A stretch of DNA of 64,000 bases from assembly GCF_003236175.1 (NCBI RefSeq), contig NZ_QKTW01000009.1:62001-126000 (forward strand), in the 5' to 3' direction. The stretch is from Taibaiella soli. Its GTDB lineage: Bacteria; Bacteroidota; Bacteroidia; Chitinophagales; Chitinophagaceae. The translations under genes were made by a program, and so were the position numbers. Under the pieces are notes generated by a model that had not been told where the DNA came from, did not search any database, and was given only the letters and a program-made list of their open reading frames with translations. Positions 61,322-64,000 of the stretch are shown here, piece by piece; position 1 is the stretch's first letter; every line of letters begins with the position of its first letter.

Positions 61322-63019
61322 ATGAAATTGTCCATCAAATCCAAGCTGTCTATCGGTATCAGTGTACTGTTTGTATTACTGCTGACCGTAAGTGTGGTGG
61401 CTTTTACCTTCATCAATATTCTTTCGGGACAAACAGAAAATATCCTGAAGGACAACAATCTTTCTATTCGCTATTGCAATGAAATGCTACGTGCTGCCGA
61501 CGAGTTTAAAGCACATCCGCAGTCATTCGTCAGGTTTGAAAATGCGCTGAAACAGCAGGATGAAAATGTTACGGAAAAAGGAGAATACGCAGCAACAGCA
61601 GATGTGCATGCCTATTTTGACAAGATCAAAGACGGACGTTATACAGATGCAGATGTAGATAGCCTTAACAGGAAGATCTATCATCTGTCAGACATCAATC
61701 AGTCCGCGATAGAGAAGAAGAATAGTGCTGCTATCAAGGCGTCTCATGAAGCAAGGTTGTGGATCTCTGTATTGGCCGTAGTTTTCGTGTTAGTCGGTTT
61801 TACTTTGACCATTAATATTCCTGCTTCTATTGCGGAGCCGATGCGATTGCTCACAGAAGGTATTCGTGAAATATCCGACAAGAATTATAACAAGCGCATT
61901 TACCTCGATAATAAAGATGAGCTTGGTGAAATGGCCGGTGCATTCAATAAAATGGCCGAGAAATTATACGGATATGAGCACAGTAATTTATCGCAATTGA
62001 TGTTTGAAAAGAAACGTGTGGAAACAATCATCAACCAGATGGAAGATGCCGTAATTGGAATGGATGCGGAAAATAAAATCTTGTTTATCAACAATACGGC
62101 CGAGCATTTATTTCATCTCAAGTCATCCGAAATATTAGGCAAATACGCACCAGACGTGGCTTTGTACAACGATTTGCTACGTACCGTTTTGCAGAAAGAT
62201 CAATCGAGTCAACCATTGAAAATAGTGGTGGATGGCAAAGAGAATTATTTTTCTGCCGACGCGCGAACGGTTTTTAATGAAGAAAAACAAATTGGGGAAG
62301 TGTTTACGCTCAAGAATATTACCTCATTTAAAGAGCTGGATATTTCTAAAACTAATTTGCTGGCGACTATTTCTCATGAACTGAAAACTCCGATTTCATC
62401 CATTAAAATGAGTACAAGACTCTTGACCGACGAACGCATCGGCGACCTGAATACAGAACAAAAGGAGTTGATCGGGAATGTCTCAGATGATGCGGAAAGA
62501 CTATTGAAGCTGACTGGCGAATTGTTGAACATGACGCAGCTGGAAACGGGGCAAATTCAGCTTAAGCTTCAGATTATCCAGGCTTCGAAAATTATCGATA
62601 TGGCATTGCCGGCAGTACAGGTGCAGGCGTCTCAGAAAAATATACATCTAGAGAATACCTATGATGATAACCTGCCAGACATCATCGCTGACGCGGAGAA
62701 AACTTCCTGGGTTTTGATTAATCTATTGAACAATGCCATCAAGTTTTCACCGCAGGGAACTAAAATTATCATCCATGTATCGCATGACCATAATAAAGTT
62801 TTCTTCTCCGTAAAAGATTTTGGTCCGGGAATTGATGAAACCCATGCGGCGCATATTTTTGATCGTTATTACAAAATTCCCGGAGAACAAGCCGGAACTG
62901 GTCTGGGACTTTCCATCGGCAAAGAATTTATTGAAGCACAGGGTGGAAAATTGATGGTAGAGAGCAAACTGGGCGAGGGTAGTACGTTTATTTTTCAATT
63001 GCCCGCCGGTCGCATTTAG
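61322..63019 (+). CDS. Membrane histidine kinase with HAMP and PAS, kdp sensor partner
   Basis: This 565-residue kinase has transmembrane helices at about 10-32 and 147-168 enclosing a periplasmic helical sensor domain, then HAMP (about 170-220), PAS (about 236-330), HisKA with His352 (ATISHELKTP) and HATPase_c with NLLNNAIKFS and GTGLGLSIGKEFIEAQGG. It starts one base after the KdpD module and probably phosphorylates the NtrC-type regulator at 50942-52279. The periplasmic domain replaces the four-helix KdpD membrane block, so it may sense something other than potassium directly. Confidence 0.92.
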   Translation: MKLSIKSKLSIGISVLFVLLLTVSVVAFTFINILSGQTENILKDNNLSIRYCNEMLRAADEFKAHPQSFVRFENALKQQDENVTEKGEYAATADVHAYFDKIKDGRYTDADVDSLNRKIYHLSDINQSAIEKKNSAAIKASHEARLWISVLAVVFVLVGFTLTINIPASIAEPMRLLTEGIREISDKNYNKRIYLDNKDELGEMAGAFNKMAEKLYGYEHSNLSQLMFEKKRVETIINQMEDAVIGMDAENKILFINNTAEHLFHLKSSEILGKYAPDVALYNDLLRTVLQKDQSSQPLKIVVDGKENYFSADARTVFNEEKQIGEVFTLKNITSFKELDISKTNLLATISHELKTPISSIKMSTRLLTDERIGDLNTEQKELIGNVSDDAERLLKLTGELLNMTQLETGQIQLKLQIIQASKIIDMALPAVQVQASQKNIHLENTYDDNLPDIIADAEKTSWVLINLLNNAIKFSPQGTKIIIHVSHDHNKVFFSVKDFGPGIDETHAAHIFDRYYKIPGEQAGTGLGLSIGKEFIEAQGGKLMVESKLGEGSTFIFQLPAGRI

Positions 63020-63286
63020 CATCCCGAAGTATACCCAAAAAACGAACGGGCCTGCATCTAGCAGACCCGCCATTATTACAAAACCAACCGAGTTTAAAAT
63101 AGCTTTCGAACAATGTTTTGGGGGTGGTTGTGTTAACCTTCGGTCGATCTAAAAATTTAAAAGGATTGTGTACCTGGCTTTCGTTTCTGAGTGTAAAATT
63201 TGCTTTTTAAATTGATATTCTTTGTTAATGGAATACTATTGAATAGCTTAAAGGGTATCGTTAACAAACGATTAAGAAAAAGTCTA
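63020..63286. other. Non-coding region after the kdp kinase gene
   Basis: A weak hairpin (CGGGCCTGC with GCAGACCCG, 63048-63070) may end the kdp transcript but lacks a T-run. No gene is visible from here to the end of the window. Confidence 0.4.
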
Positions 63287-63315
63287 CTCTAGCTCCTCCG
63301 AAGCAGGAAAACTTC
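63287..63315. repeat. CTCC/GGAG short element, second copy
   Basis: CTCTAGCTCCTCC then GAAGCAGGAAAACTTCC closely follows the pattern at 14784-14813. Confidence 0.4.
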
Positions 63316-63368
63316 CAGTGGAAATAGGAATCTATTATGAAAGCGATCCAGATAATGTGATATTAAAT

Positions 63369-63506
63369 GCGAAATCAGATCCCCACGTCGTGCCTCTGGA
63401 TGACCAGCGTGGTGTGTTCCCAATATAGTGTACAATACCGGCCGGGTTATTACGAGGAATTGCCAAACAGCGAAGCTGTGGGGACGACGTGGTAATCTGA
63501 TTTCGC
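63369..63506. repeat. 138-bp element with 23-bp terminal inverted repeats
   Basis: 63369-63391 is complementary to 63484-63506 with two mismatches over 23 bases. The interior encodes nothing convincing. It looks like a REP/MITE-type palindromic unit rather than a transposon with its own transposase. Confidence 0.7.
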
Positions 63507-63538
63507 TCCGGGAAATTATGCACCACATCTTGTGCTGC

Positions 63539-63689
63539 AAAACATCAGACCTTTTCGTTTTTGCTCCTTGGTGTTTTTTGAGGGAAACCACTCGCTGTTA
63601 CCCGGAACATTTCCTTCGTCGATGTGACAAACGGGAGTGCATCGATTTTGTGCCAAACAAAACATCAGACCTTTTCGTCTTTTCGGGAA
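63539..63689 (+). repeat. Short direct repeat AACATCAGACCTTTTCG
   Basis: Two copies (about 63541 and 63661, 120 bases apart) share AAAACATCAGACCTTTTCGT. They begin the 120-base periodic region that continues to the window end. Confidence 0.55.
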
Positions 63690-63720
63690 ATGCTCGCGCC
63701 GAGCTTCGTTTTTATGGAAT

Positions 63721-64000
63721 GCCGTTGCGCCTTCGTGAGAAGAAAGACCTTTACATCTTCGTTCCTTATGATCTTTGCAGGAAACTCTAGTGTTCGGACT
63801 TCGACTCCGCTCAGTCTGACAGGAAATAGATAACGAAAGCCGTTGCGCCTACGTGAGAAGAAGAAAGACCTTTACATCTTCGCCCCTTAGCATCTTTGCA
63901 GGAAACTCTAGGGTTCGGACTTCGACTCCGCTCAGTCTGACAGGAAATAGATAACGAAGGCCGTTGCGCCTCCGCGAGAAGAATTCAGACGTCAGAAATC
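63721..64000 (+). repeat. Tandem 119-120 bp repeats at the window end
   Basis: GCCGTTGCGCCT starts units at 63721, 63840 and 63960. Units share AAGACCTTTACATCTTCG, ATCTTTGCAGGAAACTCTAG and CTTCGACTCCGCTCAGTCTG with about 90% identity. The last segment type is common as an intergenic repeat in Bacteroidota. The array runs off the window, so its full length is unknown. Overlapping ORFs here are chance products of the repeats. Confidence 0.75.

Noticed and set aside
63369-63506. Insertion sequence
   Set aside because: It has terminal inverted repeats but no transposase frame and no visible target duplication; treated as a REP/MITE-like repeat.
63289-63833. Overlapping ORFs of 63-120 codons at the right end
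   Set aside because: They lie within inverted and tandem repeats and translate repeat units; no independent coding evidence.
63721-64000. CRISPR array
   Set aside because: The periodic units are about 120 bp with similarity throughout the unit, not short identical repeats with unique spacers, and no cas genes are nearby.

Overview
The window is a stretch of a Bacteroidota chromosome, most likely from the Chitinophagales (Chitinophagaceae-like). This placement is inferred from gene content, not from a database match: T9SS type B C-terminal sorting domains on very large secreted proteins, lipoproteins with Bacteroidota-style lipoboxes, a BlaI/BlaR1-M56 pair, a HmuY-like lipoprotein, a gliding/T9SS-type surface inventory, near absence of Shine-Dalgarno sequences, and several promoters resembling TTTG-N19-TAnnTTTG. 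Base composition by eye is about 40-45% GC, with a more AT-rich patch at 17.2-23.6 kb.

Layout. 1-3.6 kb: end of the F1Fo ATP synthase operon (atpB partial, atpE, atpF, atpH, atpA), closed by a terminator and without atpG. 3.6-8 kb: a small conserved-looking ORF, an orphan transcription unit, a GT-C/GT2 membrane glycosyltransferase pair and RluF. 8-13 kb: exported glucosaminidase, SGNH hydrolase plus MBOAT O-acyltransferase, and a convergent second SGNH protein. 13-17.2 kb: 2OG-Fe(II) dioxygenase, a lipoprotein and a lipoprotein dipeptidyl peptidase III. 17.2-28.5 kb: a grasp-with-spasm RiPP (ribosomal peptide) locus. 28.5-33.7 kb: BlaR1-like M56 peptidase, BlaI, an ArsC/Spx-like protein and Lon. 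33.9-45.8 kb: beta-barrel protein, TlpA-like thioredoxin lipoprotein, HmuY-like lipoprotein, atpDC (detached from the other atp genes), an ABC permease, a FemAB-like acyltransferase, two lipoproteins, GrpE and DnaJ. 45.9-50.8 kb: two tandem paralogous T9SS-secreted proteins. 50.9-63 kb: a kdp potassium-uptake regulon made of an NtrC-type regulator, a small unknown protein, two 26-residue membrane peptides (one is KdpF), KdpABC, two outer-membrane barrels, a stand-alone KdpD sensor domain and a separate histidine kinase. 63-64 kb: inverted and tandem repeats, no convincing gene.

The RiPP locus is the most interesting part. One complete set (precursor, exported helical-repeat-like protein, ATP-grasp maturase, 70-residue protein, SPASM maturase) runs straight into a 33-codon stump of the exporter gene. 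A second, degraded set follows (second precursor, second exported protein, truncated ATP-grasp gene), and only after it come the intact peptidase-ABC exporter, a HlyD-like adaptor and a glycosyltransferase. The simplest reading is a tandem duplication followed by internal deletion, so that two divergent precursors now share one maturation set and one exporter. DNA just after the exporter stump resembles the DNA after the dipeptidyl peptidase III gene, which fits a duplication boundary.

The kdp region looks like a self-contained regulon: its regulator has the GAFTGA loop for sigma-54, and upstream of the next gene lie a perfect 14-bp palindrome and a near-consensus -24/-12 promoter. Several repeat families (an AAACATCAGATG motif, GAAC-type palindromic elements, TTTGAAAAT hairpins in both atp operons, and 120-bp tandem repeats at the right end) are spread through the intergenic DNA.
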